A DNA stretch of 43,821 nucleotides from Flavobacteriaceae bacterium (GTDB taxonomy: Bacteria; Bacteroidota; Bacteroidia; Flavobacteriales; Flavobacteriaceae). Position numbers and translations under genes: made by a program. The stretch spans positions 1 through 43,821 of the forward strand of contig CANBWX010000010.1 in assembly GCA_947373225.1 (NCBI GenBank). The letters are read 5' to 3'. Under the pieces are notes generated by a model. That model had not been told where the DNA came from. It saw only the letters and a list, made by a program, of their open reading frames with translations, and did not search any database. Below are positions 33,162 to 41,861 of this stretch, piece by piece; within the stretch, counting starts at the first letter, position 1; every line of letters starts with the position of its first letter.

Positions 33162-34022
33162 ATGGCAAATTTAAAGGAAATCCGTAATAGAATTACTTCC
33201 GTTTCATCAACGATGCAGATTACTTCTGCGATGAAAATGGTTTCTGCAGCAAAGCTAAAGAAGGCACAAGATGCCATCACGGCAATGCGCCCTTATGCCG
33301 AAAAATTAACGGAATTGTTGCAAAACCTTTCATCAACTCTTGATGGAGATGTTGGAGGTGAGTACACGACACAACGCGAGGTTAAAAAAGTATTAATGGT
33401 TGCTATAACTTCAAATAGAGGTTTGTGTGGCGCTTTTAATAGTAATGTAATCAAGGAAGTTAAAATTCGTTCTGAATATTACGCAGGAAAACAAGTAGAT
33501 GTTTTTGCCATTGGTAAAAAAGGAAACGATATCTTGAGTAAAACGCTTTCTGTGGTTGACAATCAAAGTCACGTTTTTGATGATTTGACTTTCGATAATG
33601 TTACCAAAATTGCTGAAACTTTGACACAAAAATTTGTGTCTGGTGAATATGACAGAATCGAATTGGTTTACAATCAATTTAAAAATGCAGCGACTCAAAT
33701 CGTTCAAACTGAACAATTTTTGCCTTTAGCACCAATTAAATCTGATAAACCAGCTTCAACAGGTGATTATATTTTTGAACCATCCAAAGAAGAAATTGTA
33801 TTGACTTTGATTCCAAAATCATTGAAAACACAATTGTACAAAGGAATTAGAGATTCATTTGCCTCCGAACACGGAGCGCGTATGACTGCCATGCACAAAG
33901 CAACAGACAATGCAACTGAGTTGAGAGACCAATTGAAATTGACTTATAACAAAGCTCGTCAAGCTGCAATTACCAATGAAATCTTGGAGATTGTTGGTGG
34001 AGCGGAAGCTTTGAAAGGATAA
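33162..34022 (+). CDS. atpG: F-type ATP synthase subunit gamma
   Basis: The 286-residue central shaft subunit. Begins MANLKEIRNRITSVSSTMQITSAMKMVSAAKLKKAQ (conserved N-terminal coiled coil) and ends with ARMTAMHKATDNATELRDQLKLTYNKARQAAITNEILEIVGGAEAL, the C-terminal helix signature. I use the ATG at 33162 rather than an in-frame ATG 21 bp earlier, which lies in the repeat spacer and would add a non-conserved MTLDFYK. A rho-independent terminator follows. atpD and atpC (beta, epsilon) are not downstream. Confidence 0.96.
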   Translation: MANLKEIRNRITSVSSTMQITSAMKMVSAAKLKKAQDAITAMRPYAEKLTELLQNLSSTLDGDVGGEYTTQREVKKVLMVAITSNRGLCGAFNSNVIKEVKIRSEYYAGKQVDVFAIGKKGNDILSKTLSVVDNQSHVFDDLTFDNVTKIAETLTQKFVSGEYDRIELVYNQFKNAATQIVQTEQFLPLAPIKSDKPASTGDYIFEPSKEEIVLTLIPKSLKTQLYKGIRDSFASEHGARMTAMHKATDNATELRDQLKLTYNKARQAAITNEILEIVGGAEALKG

Positions 34023-34044
34023 GATTTTTTATTCTAAAAATATT

Positions 34045-34075
34045 AAAGAGCTACGAATATCGTGGCTCTTTTTTT
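34045..34075 (+). terminator. Intrinsic terminator of the atp operon
   Basis: AAGAGCTACG (34047-34056) pairs with CGTGGCTCTT (34061-34070, one G-U) around an AATAT loop and is followed by a run of seven T. It marks the end of the operon at atpG. Confidence 0.85.
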
Positions 34076-34114
34076 GTTTAAATTTATACTATAATTTCAT
34101 AAATAACAGGAATA

Positions 34115-34552
34115 TTGAAAACCATCGAACTTACTACAATTGAAGAAATGCTGGCTCAATTTGAATTGATGAAGCACTTATATCCTAATTTTACATTAGA
34201 GAAATATACCGATTTTCTTCAAGAAATGATTCTACATAATTATACTCAAGTTGCAGTTTTCGAAAACGAAGAATGCCTTGGCCTTACCGGTTTATGGTTT
34301 GGAACTAAGCTTTGGTCAGGTAAATATTTAGAAATAGATAATTTTATTGTTCATCCTGATCATCGTTCTAAAGGCGTTGGAAAACTTTTAACCGATTTTG
34401 TAAACCAAAAAGGAATGGATTTAGGATGTACCATGATTGTTCTCGATGCTTTTACAGGGAATTTTACAGCACATCGGTTTTATTATAATCAAGGTTATTT
34501 CCCAAGAGGCTTCCATTTTATTAAAACGCTAAACGAAGACGGCTTGACGTAA
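34115..34552 (+). CDS. GNAT-family N-acetyltransferase
   Basis: A 145-residue acetyl-CoA-dependent transferase. The GNAT core is clear: beta strands AVFENEECLGLTGLWF, then EIDNFIVHPDHRSKGVGKLLTDFV with the acetyl-CoA loop [RQ]-x-x-G-x-[GA] (R-S-K-G-V-G), and C-terminal DAFTGNFTAHRFYYNQGYFPRGFHF. Substrate unknown. The start is TTG 34115. It lies alone between the atp terminator and the flippase gene. Confidence 0.85.
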   Translation: MKTIELTTIEEMLAQFELMKHLYPNFTLEKYTDFLQEMILHNYTQVAVFENEECLGLTGLWFGTKLWSGKYLEIDNFIVHPDHRSKGVGKLLTDFVNQKGMDLGCTMIVLDAFTGNFTAHRFYYNQGYFPRGFHFIKTLNEDGLT

Positions 34553-34603
34553 TAAACTACGCAGTTTGAATCAATAAAAGCATTATTAAACCATAGAAAT
34601 ACT

Positions 34604-34611
34604 TATTTTTG
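34604..34611 (+). promoter_or_regulatory. -7 promoter element for the flippase/dut genes
   Basis: TATTTTTG matches TAnnTTTG and ends 25 bp before the TTG start at 34637. Confidence 0.5.
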
Positions 34612-34636
34612 CTTCATAAAATAAAAACATACCTCC

Positions 34637-36097
34637 TTGGGATTATATAAAAATCTTTTTAAACAAACAGCCATTTACGGACTCGCGACGGTTTTGCCGC
34701 GAATGTTCAGCTTTTTATTGGTGCCTCTTTACACTAATTTGCTCCCAAAAGAAGAATATGGTAAAGTTTCCATCATTTTTGCCTACATGATTTTCTTTAA
34801 TGTAATCTTGGCTTACGGAATGGAAACGGCTTTTTTTAGATTTTACAATAATGAATCCGATAAAAAATCGGTTGTCGAAACTACCACTGTTTCCGTTTTC
34901 TGGACAACCATATTGTTCTTGTTTCCAGCATTATTGTTCCGGAATTCATTGGCTTCCTTTTCTGGAATTGATGTTCAGTATATTACCTATACGATTTGGA
35001 TTTTAGTTCTTGACGCACTTGTAATTGTCCCCTTTTCGAAGTTGAGAGCCTTTCAAAAACCAATGGTTTATGCCATTATTAAAATAGGAAATGTAATTGT
35101 TAACCTTAGTTTAAACATCTTCTTTTTAATTTATTTGCCTAAAATTGCGGAGTCAAATCCAAGTGGCTTTTTAAGTTCTTTGTATGCCGAAAACTTCCAA
35201 ATTGGTTATATTTTTGTGGCTAATATTGTTGCCAGTTTACTCACATTTGTAGTGTTGTCGCCCGATTATTTTTCATTAAAATGGAATTTCGATTTCGGTT
35301 TATGGAAACGCATGATGAAATACGGCTTGCCAATTATGGTTGCAGGAATTGCCTTTGCCATCAATGAACAATTCGATAAAATCCTGTTAGGAAAATTATT
35401 GCCCGCCAATATCGCCGATGCACAAGTGGGTGTTTATTCCGCCTGTTATAAACTGGGATTGTTCATGGTTTTATATCGAACCGCCTACACATTAGGAATT
35501 GAACCTTTCTTTTTTAGCCATGCTTCCAATGAAAATGCTCCGCAAACCTATGCGACGATAACCAAATATTTCGTGATTTTTGGTTCCTTTATTTTGCTAA
35601 CGGTAATCGTTTTTGCCGATATTTTCAAATACCTCATGATTCGGGATTCTTCCTATTGGGAAGCCATGAAAGTAGTTCCACTAATCATATTGGCCAACTT
35701 TTTTCTGGGGATTTACACCAATCTTTCCGTTTGGTACAAATTGATCGATAAGACACATATTGGGGCTTATATTTCGATTGTAGGTGCCGTTGTGACACTT
35801 GCGCTTAACTTCTTGCTGATTCCTTCCATGAGTTACTATGGTTCGGCAATTGCCACAATAGCAGCTTACGGAACGATGATGTTGATTTCCTATATTTTGG
35901 GCAACAAATACTATCCAATTCCTTACGACATCAAAAAAATAAGTGCATATTTGGGACTTTCAATTGGGTTTTCTATCGTGTCATTCTATTATTTCCGCGA
36001 AAACTATTTTGTCGGAGTTCCATTGTTAGCGCTATTCTTGTATTTCATTTATCACAATGAGAAAGAAACCATTTTAGGAATGATGAAACGAAAATAA
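34637..36097 (+). CDS. Polysaccharide/lipid flippase (MOP superfamily, Wzx-like)
   Basis: A 486-residue integral membrane protein with about 12-14 helices, of the polysaccharide synthesis (PST/RfbX) branch of the MOP superfamily, which flips lipid-linked sugars across the inner membrane. The start LYKNLFKQTAIYGLATVLPRMFSFLLVPLYTNLLPKEEYG is characteristic, as is MKYGLPIMVAGIAFAINEQFDKILLGKLL in the middle. The start is TTG 34637. It is not inside a glycosyltransferase cluster; followed by dut 61 bp later, with a palindrome between them. Confidence 0.88.
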   Translation: MGLYKNLFKQTAIYGLATVLPRMFSFLLVPLYTNLLPKEEYGKVSIIFAYMIFFNVILAYGMETAFFRFYNNESDKKSVVETTTVSVFWTTILFLFPALLFRNSLASFSGIDVQYITYTIWILVLDALVIVPFSKLRAFQKPMVYAIIKIGNVIVNLSLNIFFLIYLPKIAESNPSGFLSSLYAENFQIGYIFVANIVASLLTFVVLSPDYFSLKWNFDFGLWKRMMKYGLPIMVAGIAFAINEQFDKILLGKLLPANIADAQVGVYSACYKLGLFMVLYRTAYTLGIEPFFFSHASNENAPQTYATITKYFVIFGSFILLTVIVFADIFKYLMIRDSSYWEAMKVVPLIILANFFLGIYTNLSVWYKLIDKTHIGAYISIVGAVVTLALNFLLIPSMSYYGSAIATIAAYGTMMLISYILGNKYYPIPYDIKKISAYLGLSIGFSIVSFYYFRENYFVGVPLLALFLYFIYHNEKETILGMMKRK

Positions 36098-36110
36098 TTA
36101 CTGACGTATT

Positions 36111-36138
36111 GTACGGACAAGTCGCGACTTGTCCCTAC
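36111..36138. repeat. Near-perfect 28-bp palindrome between flippase and dut
   Basis: The core GGACAAGTCGCGACTTGTCC (36115-36134) is a perfect 20-bp palindrome; extended arms GTACGGACAAG/CTTGTCCCTAC have one mismatch. It is GC-rich compared with the surroundings, a REP-like feature. Confidence 0.75.
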
Positions 36139-36158
36139 CAATTAAATAATCAAAAATA

Positions 36159-36593
36159 ATGAACATTAACATCATCAATAAATCGCAGCACGCTTTGCCA
36201 AACTATGAAACCATAGCTTCGGCAGGAATGGATTTGCGTGCTAATTTAACCCAATCAATCACCTTGCAACCTTTAGAAAGAGCCATTGTAAAAACGGGAC
36301 TTTTCATCGAATTACCTATTGGTTATGAAGCGCAAGTGCGACCAAGAAGCGGCTTGGCAGCCAAAAAAGGAATCACCGTACTCAATTCACCAGGAACTGT
36401 CGATGCTGATTACCGTGGAGAAATTGGTGTAATTTTGGTAAATTTATCCAATGAAGTTTTCGTTATCGAAAACGGCGAACGCATTGCGCAACTCATCATT
36501 GCCCAACACGAAAGAGCTGAATGGATTGAAGTTCAGGAATTATCCGAAACCTCAAGAGGCGAAGGCGGTTTTGGAAGTACGGGAGTGAAGTAA
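36159..36593 (+). CDS. dut: dUTP diphosphatase
   Basis: Hydrolyses dUTP to dUMP, keeping uracil out of DNA and supplying dUMP for thymidylate synthesis. 144 residues with all trimeric dUTPase motifs: AGMDLRA (I), RPRSGLA (II), [13 protein letters not shown] (III), NGERIAQLI (IV) and the flexible C-terminal [10 protein letters not shown] (V) that closes the active site. Full length and normal. Confidence 0.96.
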   Translation: MNINIINKSQHALPNYETIASAGMDLRANLTQSITLQPLERAIVKTGLFIELPIGYEAQVRPRSGLAAKKGITVLNSPGTVDADYRGEIGVILVNLSNEVFVIENGERIAQLIIAQHERAEWIEVQELSETSRGEGGFGSTGVK

Positions 36594-36653
36594 TCTTTAA
36601 TTGGCGTAATGTATTGGAAAGGAAACTCGAGCAAAACAACAGATAATTGAAAT

Positions 36654-37184
36654 ATGAAAATTAGAATATTAGTAATCATTGTGTTAGTTTTTATTTCTTG
36701 TAAAAAAGAAATTGAAAACCAATCCAAAATAGCGAAAACCACAAAAAAAGAAACTACAGATAAAGGGATTGACACGATTACAATTTCTAATAAACACAAA
36801 ATAAACAAAATTCTTTGTGATTTAGACGGAGATAAATTGAATGAAACTGTTGAAATTGTAAGAAGTACTAAAAGCGGAAAAAGTGGTTTAAGAATAATAT
36901 TTGGAAACGGAAATAGAATAGATTATTTAGGAATGGGAAATAATATTTTAGAACAAGGGTTTGATGAAATAGATTGGGCTGGAATATTTGAAAAAGCACC
37001 AAAAAACGGAATTTATTGGAATAATGTAAATGATGATGGTGAAATATTAACTGAAGGTGAAATAAAAGAAACTGATAAAATAAAATTATTAAATGATGGA
37101 ATATTTCTGCACGCCGAAGAAAGTTGTGGTGGTGGAATAATCTATTTAAAAGACGGAAAATACAAATGGATTCAACAAGAATAA
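36654..37184 (+). CDS. Orphan lipoprotein, function unknown
   Basis: A 176-residue predicted lipoprotein: short signal peptide with lipobox VFISC (Cys16), a Lys/Thr-rich linker (~17-45), then a compact domain. NKILCDLDGDKLNETVEIVRS resembles the D-x-D-G-D (FG-GAP/EF-hand-like) start of VCBS-like or 'DUF-type' calcium-binding repeats; the C-terminal half (WAGIFEKAPKNGIYWNNVNDDGEILTEGEIKET ... ESCGGGIIYLKDGKYKWIQQE) has no family I recognise. It is flanked by repeat sequence on both sides (36111-36138, 37284-37324) and breaks an otherwise envelope/nucleotide gene run, so a recent insertion is possible. Confidence 0.6.
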   Translation: MKIRILVIIVLVFISCKKEIENQSKIAKTTKKETTDKGIDTITISNKHKINKILCDLDGDKLNETVEIVRSTKSGKSGLRIIFGNGNRIDYLGMGNNILEQGFDEIDWAGIFEKAPKNGIYWNNVNDDGEILTEGEIKETDKIKLLNDGIFLHAEESCGGGIIYLKDGKYKWIQQE

Positions 37185-37283
37185 ATTGACAACACTTCTG
37201 ATACAAAAATTGATTTTAACTGTAGGATTAATATAATCCGAAACCATTTTTAGAAATAAGAAGTCATAAATAACAACAATAAA

Positions 37284-37324
37284 AAACCTTCGTGAACTTT
37301 GCGGAAACCTCTGCGAACTTTGCG
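37284..37324. repeat. Tandem CTTTGCG-type short repeat
   Basis: Two 20-bp units, 37284-37303 and 37305-37324, share aaacct...gaactttgcg and differ only in the four middle bases (tcgt against ctgc). They lie 17 bp before the nucleotidyltransferase start. A small hairpin GGATTA-ata-TAATCC lies upstream at 37225-37239. Confidence 0.7.
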
Positions 37325-37340
37325 CTTAAAACAATAAAAA

Positions 37341-38351
37341 ATGAAAATAATAGTACCAATGGCTGGACGAGGATCCAGATTAAGACCACACACATTAACA
37401 ATTCCTAAACCATTAATTCCTATTGCTGGTAAACCAATCGTACACCGTTTGGTCGAAGATATTGCAGGGGTTTTAAATCAAGATATTGAAGAAATAGCTT
37501 TTATCATTCACGAAAGTTTTGGCAAAAAAGTAGAAGAAGATTTAATTGCTATTGCCGAAAAACTAGGTTCAAAAGGAACTATTTATTACCAAAACGAAGC
37601 GCTTGGAACCGGTCATGCCATTATGTGTGCCAAAGAATCTTTGAGCGGACCAGCAGTTATTGCTTATGCCGATACTTTAATCCGTGCCGATTTCGAATTA
37701 GACGCCACTGCCGATAGCGTTATTTGGGTAAAACAAGTCGATCAACCGGAAGCTTTTGGTGTGATTAACTTAAATGAAAAGAATGAAATAATCGAATTGG
37801 TCGAGAAACCAAAAGAGTTTGTTTCGGATCTTGCCGTAATCGGAATTTACTATTTCAAAGACGTTGCCGTTCTAAAAAACGAACTGCAATTAGTGTTAGA
37901 CAATAACATTATTCATGGTGGAGAATACCAAATCAATGACGGAATCAAACAAATGATGGCAAAGGGCATGAAATTTGTTCCAGGAGAAGTAGCGGAATGG
38001 ATGGATTGCGGTAACAAAGATGTTACGGTTGAAACTAATTCTAGAATGCTTGGTTTCTTGCATAATGATGGAGAACATTTAGTTGCTTATGATGTAAAAT
38101 TAGAGAATTCAACTATTATTCCTCCTTGTTATATTGGTGAAAATGTAGTTTTAATTAACTCAACCGTGGGACCAAATGTTTCTTTAGGAAACGGATGTCA
38201 CGTGAGTGATAGCAAAATAAAAAACAGTTTGGTACAAACACATTCTCATATAAAAAATGCCAATTTAGACAACGCAATGATTGGTAATCACGCCATTTTC
38301 GACGGTAAATTTACAAGCATAAGCATCGGTGATTATTCGGTATTGGAATAA
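37341..38351 (+). CDS. Sugar nucleotidyltransferase (glucose-1-phosphate thymidylyl/uridylyltransferase-like)
   Basis: A 336-residue enzyme that makes an NDP-sugar from a sugar 1-phosphate and NTP. N-terminal Rossmann domain with MAGRGSRLRPHTLTIPKPLIPIAGKPI (the G-x-G-x-R-x2-P-x-T...P-K pattern), GTGHAIMCAKESL, YADTLIRADFELDA and NDGIKQMMAKGM; C-terminal hexapeptide-repeat left-handed beta helix (~240-335: STIIPPCYIGENVVLINSTVGPNVSLGNGC). The beta helix points to the RmlA-long/mannose-1-phosphate guanylyltransferase-like type. Sugar cannot be told. Starts a run of four plus-strand genes. Confidence 0.88.
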   Translation: MKIIVPMAGRGSRLRPHTLTIPKPLIPIAGKPIVHRLVEDIAGVLNQDIEEIAFIIHESFGKKVEEDLIAIAEKLGSKGTIYYQNEALGTGHAIMCAKESLSGPAVIAYADTLIRADFELDATADSVIWVKQVDQPEAFGVINLNEKNEIIELVEKPKEFVSDLAVIGIYYFKDVAVLKNELQLVLDNNIIHGGEYQINDGIKQMMAKGMKFVPGEVAEWMDCGNKDVTVETNSRMLGFLHNDGEHLVAYDVKLENSTIIPPCYIGENVVLINSTVGPNVSLGNGCHVSDSKIKNSLVQTHSHIKNANLDNAMIGNHAIFDGKFTSISIGDYSVLE

Positions 38352-38361
38352 TTTATAATAA

Positions 38362-39705
38362 ATGAAAAAAATAATTTTGACATTTCTATTCTTGGTTTTG
38401 CTTTGCAATCCGGCGGTGCTTTTGGCACAAACGGAACCAGAGGAAATCAAGCCTGAAACGGATAAATTTCAAGATTATTTTTATGAGTCATTGATGCAAA
38501 AAGGGATCGAGAATTATGACAAAGCCATTACGGCTCTCGAACAATGTTTGAAAATAAAACCAAACGATGCCACAGTTTATTTCGAATTGGGAAAAAATCA
38601 GTTGGCTTTAAAACAATATGATAAAGCCTATAGTTCATTCGAAAAAGCAACACAAATTGAACCAAGCAACAAATGGTTTTGGTTAGGAATGTACGATGTG
38701 AGTTATCAAACCAAGGATTTCAAACAAGCGATTGTCACGATCAATAAGTTGATAACATTTGATGAAGTTTATAAAGAGGATTTGGTTTCGCTTTATATGA
38801 ATACGCAACAATTTGACAAAGCGCTCGTTCTTATAAATGAGCTAAATGATAAGGTTGGAAAATCGGATAGAAGGGATTTATACAAAATGCAGATTTTGTC
38901 CCAAGGGAAATATCAAAATGCTGAAATAGTAAATTTGGCAGACCAAATCAATAAAAATCCAAAAGAAGAATCGAATTATATTGCTTTAATTCGGTTATAT
39001 TCGGAAAATAATGAGGTCGATAAAGCACTTGAAATCACAAAGAAACTCGAAGCCGAAATCCCGACTTCGGTATGGGCGCAAGTGGGATTATTCAAATTTT
39101 ATTTGGATAAAAACGAAGGACAGAAAGCAATACATTCGATGAATATGGTTTTGGCCAGTTCGAAAATGGATTCGAAAATCAAACACCGAATCCTGAATGA
39201 ATTCTTGATTTTTGTAGATACGAATACTCAATATTCAATTGATTTAGAAAAAGCAATTTCTTATTTCGATAATGACAACGAAGTGGATGTTTCCAAAGAA
39301 ATAGGGAAGTATTATCATAATAAAAAGCAATGGGATAAGGCGGTAAAATACTATGAGCAAGCTTTAAGGAAAAATTCAGGGCAAGATGTCGAAACTAATT
39401 TGCTTTTGTTTCAAGCTTATGTCGAAACGAAACAATTTAATTTGCTTGCCAAAAAAGCAACTGCAATGATCGAAAGTTTCCCGACACAGCCTCAGTTTTA
39501 TTATTTTTCGGGTTTGGCAAACAATCAATTGCAGCAATTTAAAAAAGCAAAGGAAATGCTCGAAATGGGAATGGATTATCTGGTTAACGATGTCGTTTTG
39601 GAAATCAATTTCAACATTCAACTTGGCGAAGCCTATAATGGCTTGGGAGATTTGAAGAAAAAAGAGCTTTATTTTTCTAAAGCCAATCAATTATTAAAAA
39701 AATAA
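38362..39705 (+). CDS. Exported TPR protein
   Basis: A 447-residue protein with a signal peptide (MKKIILTFLFLVLLCNPAVLLAQ) and about ten TPR-like helical pairs (for example AITALEQCLKIKPNDATVYFELGKNQLALKQYDKAYSSFEKATQIEPSNKWFWL), so it is likely a periplasmic scaffold. It begins 10 bp after the nucleotidyltransferase and is 6 bp before the DUF4292 lipoprotein, followed by the EnvC-like gene: a conserved-looking envelope set in flavobacteria. No specific role is visible. Confidence 0.85.
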   Translation: MKKIILTFLFLVLLCNPAVLLAQTEPEEIKPETDKFQDYFYESLMQKGIENYDKAITALEQCLKIKPNDATVYFELGKNQLALKQYDKAYSSFEKATQIEPSNKWFWLGMYDVSYQTKDFKQAIVTINKLITFDEVYKEDLVSLYMNTQQFDKALVLINELNDKVGKSDRRDLYKMQILSQGKYQNAEIVNLADQINKNPKEESNYIALIRLYSENNEVDKALEITKKLEAEIPTSVWAQVGLFKFYLDKNEGQKAIHSMNMVLASSKMDSKIKHRILNEFLIFVDTNTQYSIDLEKAISYFDNDNEVDVSKEIGKYYHNKKQWDKAVKYYEQALRKNSGQDVETNLLLFQAYVETKQFNLLAKKATAMIESFPTQPQFYYFSGLANNQLQQFKKAKEMLEMGMDYLVNDVVLEINFNIQLGEAYNGLGDLKKKELYFSKANQLLKK

Positions 39706-39711
39706 ATTTAA

Positions 39712-40500
39712 ATGAAAAGATCCATTGTATTACTAATAGTTGTTTGTTTCACTAGCTTGTTGACTTTCGTTTCTTGTAAATCGAAAGCTGCAGTGGTTGA
39801 TATAATAAAACCAGAAACTCATGTGAAATCTAGCAATGTAATAGAAAATTATAGCAATAATAAAACTAATTTTTCTACATTAAATATTAAGTCAAACGTT
39901 CAATATGCAGATGATAAACAAACACAGAATGTTACCGCCGAAATAAAAATTAAGAAGGACGAACAAATTTTGGTAAGTATTCGGTTTTTGGGAATTACGA
40001 TGGCAAAAGCTTTGATTACACCAACAAAAGTAAGCTATTACGAAAAAATAAACGGAAGTTATTTTGAAGGTGATTTTAGTGCTTTGAGCCAATGGCTGGG
40101 AACGGATTTAGATTTTAATAAAATTCAAAATATGTTGTTAGGTCGTGCAATTGACGAGTTGAAAAACGGAAAATACACGGAATCATTAGCAGATCAAACC
40201 TATAGATTGGATGATGCTTCTGGGAATAATACCAAGAAATCTTTCTTCTTAGATGCGGATAAATTTTTTGTAAAAAAACAAGAAATTACACAAACTGCCG
40301 AAGGACGAATGATTCAGGTTACGTATGCAAATGAAGTTTTTTACAAAGAAGCAACAATGCCTACTAGCGTGATTATAAAAACTTTTCAAAAGAATAGTAA
40401 AAGTGAGATAAATCTAGATTACAACACAATAAGCTTTAACGAAGAACTTTCTTTTCCTTATAGTGTTCCAAATGGTTACAAAAGAATTTTAATTAAGTAA
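39712..40500 (+). CDS. DUF4292 lipoprotein
   Basis: A 262-residue lipoprotein: signal peptide with lipobox TFVSC (Cys22), then a beta-rich domain resembling LolA/LolB-type or DUF4292 folds (NIKSNVQYADDKQTQNVTAEIKIKKDEQILVSIRFLGITMAKALITPTKVSYYEKINGSYFEGDF). DUF4292 proteins are Bacteroidota outer-membrane lipoproteins of unknown function, possibly lipid handling. Between the TPR and EnvC-like genes with gaps of 6 and 23 bp (using the EnvC ATG), hence one operon. Confidence 0.82.
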   Translation: MKRSIVLLIVVCFTSLLTFVSCKSKAAVVDIIKPETHVKSSNVIENYSNNKTNFSTLNIKSNVQYADDKQTQNVTAEIKIKKDEQILVSIRFLGITMAKALITPTKVSYYEKINGSYFEGDFSALSQWLGTDLDFNKIQNMLLGRAIDELKNGKYTESLADQTYRLDDASGNNTKKSFFLDADKFFVKKQEITQTAEGRMIQVTYANEVFYKEATMPTSVIIKTFQKNSKSEINLDYNTISFNEELSFPYSVPNGYKRILIK

Positions 40501-40523
40501 GTTTGCACAAATATATTTTTAAG

Positions 40524-41840
40524 ATGCCAAAATTTCTCCTAAGCCTGATTTTTATATGCTTGACTTCAATTATGTGGAGCCAATCTACTCAACAAGAAAA
40601 ACTAGAAGAACGCAAAGCCCAAATTCAAAAAGAAATTCGGGAAAATGAAGCATTGTTGCAATCCGTAAGTAAAAAAGAGAAATCGGCCGTGACTGTATTT
40701 ACAATTCAGACCAAAAAAATTAAGCTAAAGGAAACGCTGATAAATACAACCGAAAAGCAAACCAAGCTATTGAATAATGACATGTACATTAATCAAGTAC
40801 AAATTAATAAGCTAAAAGGACAACTAGATGTACTTAAAGAAGATTATTCTCGAATGATTGTAAAGTCTTATAAAAGCCGGTCTGAACAAAGTCGAGCCAT
40901 GTTTATATTGTCATCAAATAATTTTTTGCAGGCATATAAAAGAGTGCAATACATGAAGCAATATACGAATTATAGAAAATTGCAGGGTGAGGAAATTAAA
41001 TCAAAAACAAGCCAATTGATTGTTTATAATGGAAAGCTGAATGTTCAAAAAACTGCCAAACAAAAACTGGTTGAAGAAAATGAAAAAGAGCGTTTGTCTT
41101 TATTGAAGGAAAAACAAGAGCAAGAAAAATTGGTAAAAACTATTAAAAAAGATAAAAATAAAATAGCAGGCGAAATCAAGAAAAAACAACAAGAATCACG
41201 CGCTATTGACAAACAAATAGATCGATTAATTCGGGAAGCAATTGCTGAAGCCAATAGAAAAGCGGCAATGGAAAGAGCCATGGAAAAAGCCAAAGCAATG
41301 GCCAAAGCGGCATCAAAAGTCGAATCTAACGAGGAACTTAAAACTCGAGCAAAAGCTATTGTTTCTTCGGAAGCCTCAGTGTCATCATCAAAAATTGAAC
41401 TTACCGCTGAATCGAAAATACTAGCTGATAATTTCAAGGCCAATAGAGGAAAATTACCTTGGCCAGTTGAAAGAGGTGTTGTATCTTCGGCTTATGGAGA
41501 TCATCCTCATCCTGTCATTAGCACATTGATGGTACACAATAGTGGTGTAGATATTACCACCGATCAAGGCGCATCTGCAAGAGCCGTTTTTGGAGGTGTT
41601 GTAACAAGTGTTTTAGTTACTTCTCCTATTACCAAAGCTGTTGTTATACAGCATGGAGATTATTTTACGGTATATCAAAATTTAAGTTCCGTTTCTGTGA
41701 GCAAAGGCGATAAAGTAAGCATAAAACAAAACATTGGAAAAATACGAACTAGTGGCGATAGCGGAAAAACGATAATGAAGTTTATTATTATGCAAAATAC
41801 AATTTATAACAATCCTGCAAGTTGGTTGTTTAATATGTAA
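40524..41840 (+). CDS. EnvC-like murein hydrolase activator (degenerate LytM domain)
   Basis: A 438-residue exported protein: signal peptide (MPKFLLSLIFICLTSIMWSQ), a long coiled coil (~25-260, Lys/Glu/Gln-rich, including a MERAMEKAKAMAKAA stretch), then a C-terminal LytM/M23 domain (~310-435). The zinc site is degenerate: HNSGVD has the His displaced by one residue (Asn339 in the usual place), YQNL replaces Y-x-H-L, and KFII replaces the final H-F-E. This matches EnvC/NlpD-type activators, which regulate amidases rather than cut murein. I use ATG 40524; the TTG 21 bp upstream would spoil the signal peptide. Confidence 0.88.
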   Translation: MPKFLLSLIFICLTSIMWSQSTQQEKLEERKAQIQKEIRENEALLQSVSKKEKSAVTVFTIQTKKIKLKETLINTTEKQTKLLNNDMYINQVQINKLKGQLDVLKEDYSRMIVKSYKSRSEQSRAMFILSSNNFLQAYKRVQYMKQYTNYRKLQGEEIKSKTSQLIVYNGKLNVQKTAKQKLVEENEKERLSLLKEKQEQEKLVKTIKKDKNKIAGEIKKKQQESRAIDKQIDRLIREAIAEANRKAAMERAMEKAKAMAKAASKVESNEELKTRAKAIVSSEASVSSSKIELTAESKILADNFKANRGKLPWPVERGVVSSAYGDHPHPVISTLMVHNSGVDITTDQGASARAVFGGVVTSVLVTSPITKAVVIQHGDYFTVYQNLSSVSVSKGDKVSIKQNIGKIRTSGDSGKTIMKFIIMQNTIYNNPASWLFNM

Positions 41841-41861
41841 TTGGGTAGTTTAGTCTAATCG

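Noticed and set aside
36533-36808. Minus-strand 91-codon frame with hydrophobic stretches across dut and the orphan lipoprotein
   Set aside because: It crosses the end of a well-supported dut gene and the lipoprotein signal peptide; hydrophobicity is a by-product of AT-rich antisense sequence.
41045-41443. Serine/alanine-rich minus-strand frame in the EnvC-like gene
   Set aside because: It mirrors the repetitive Lys/Glu/Ala codons of the coiled coil on the plus strand; an antisense artefact.
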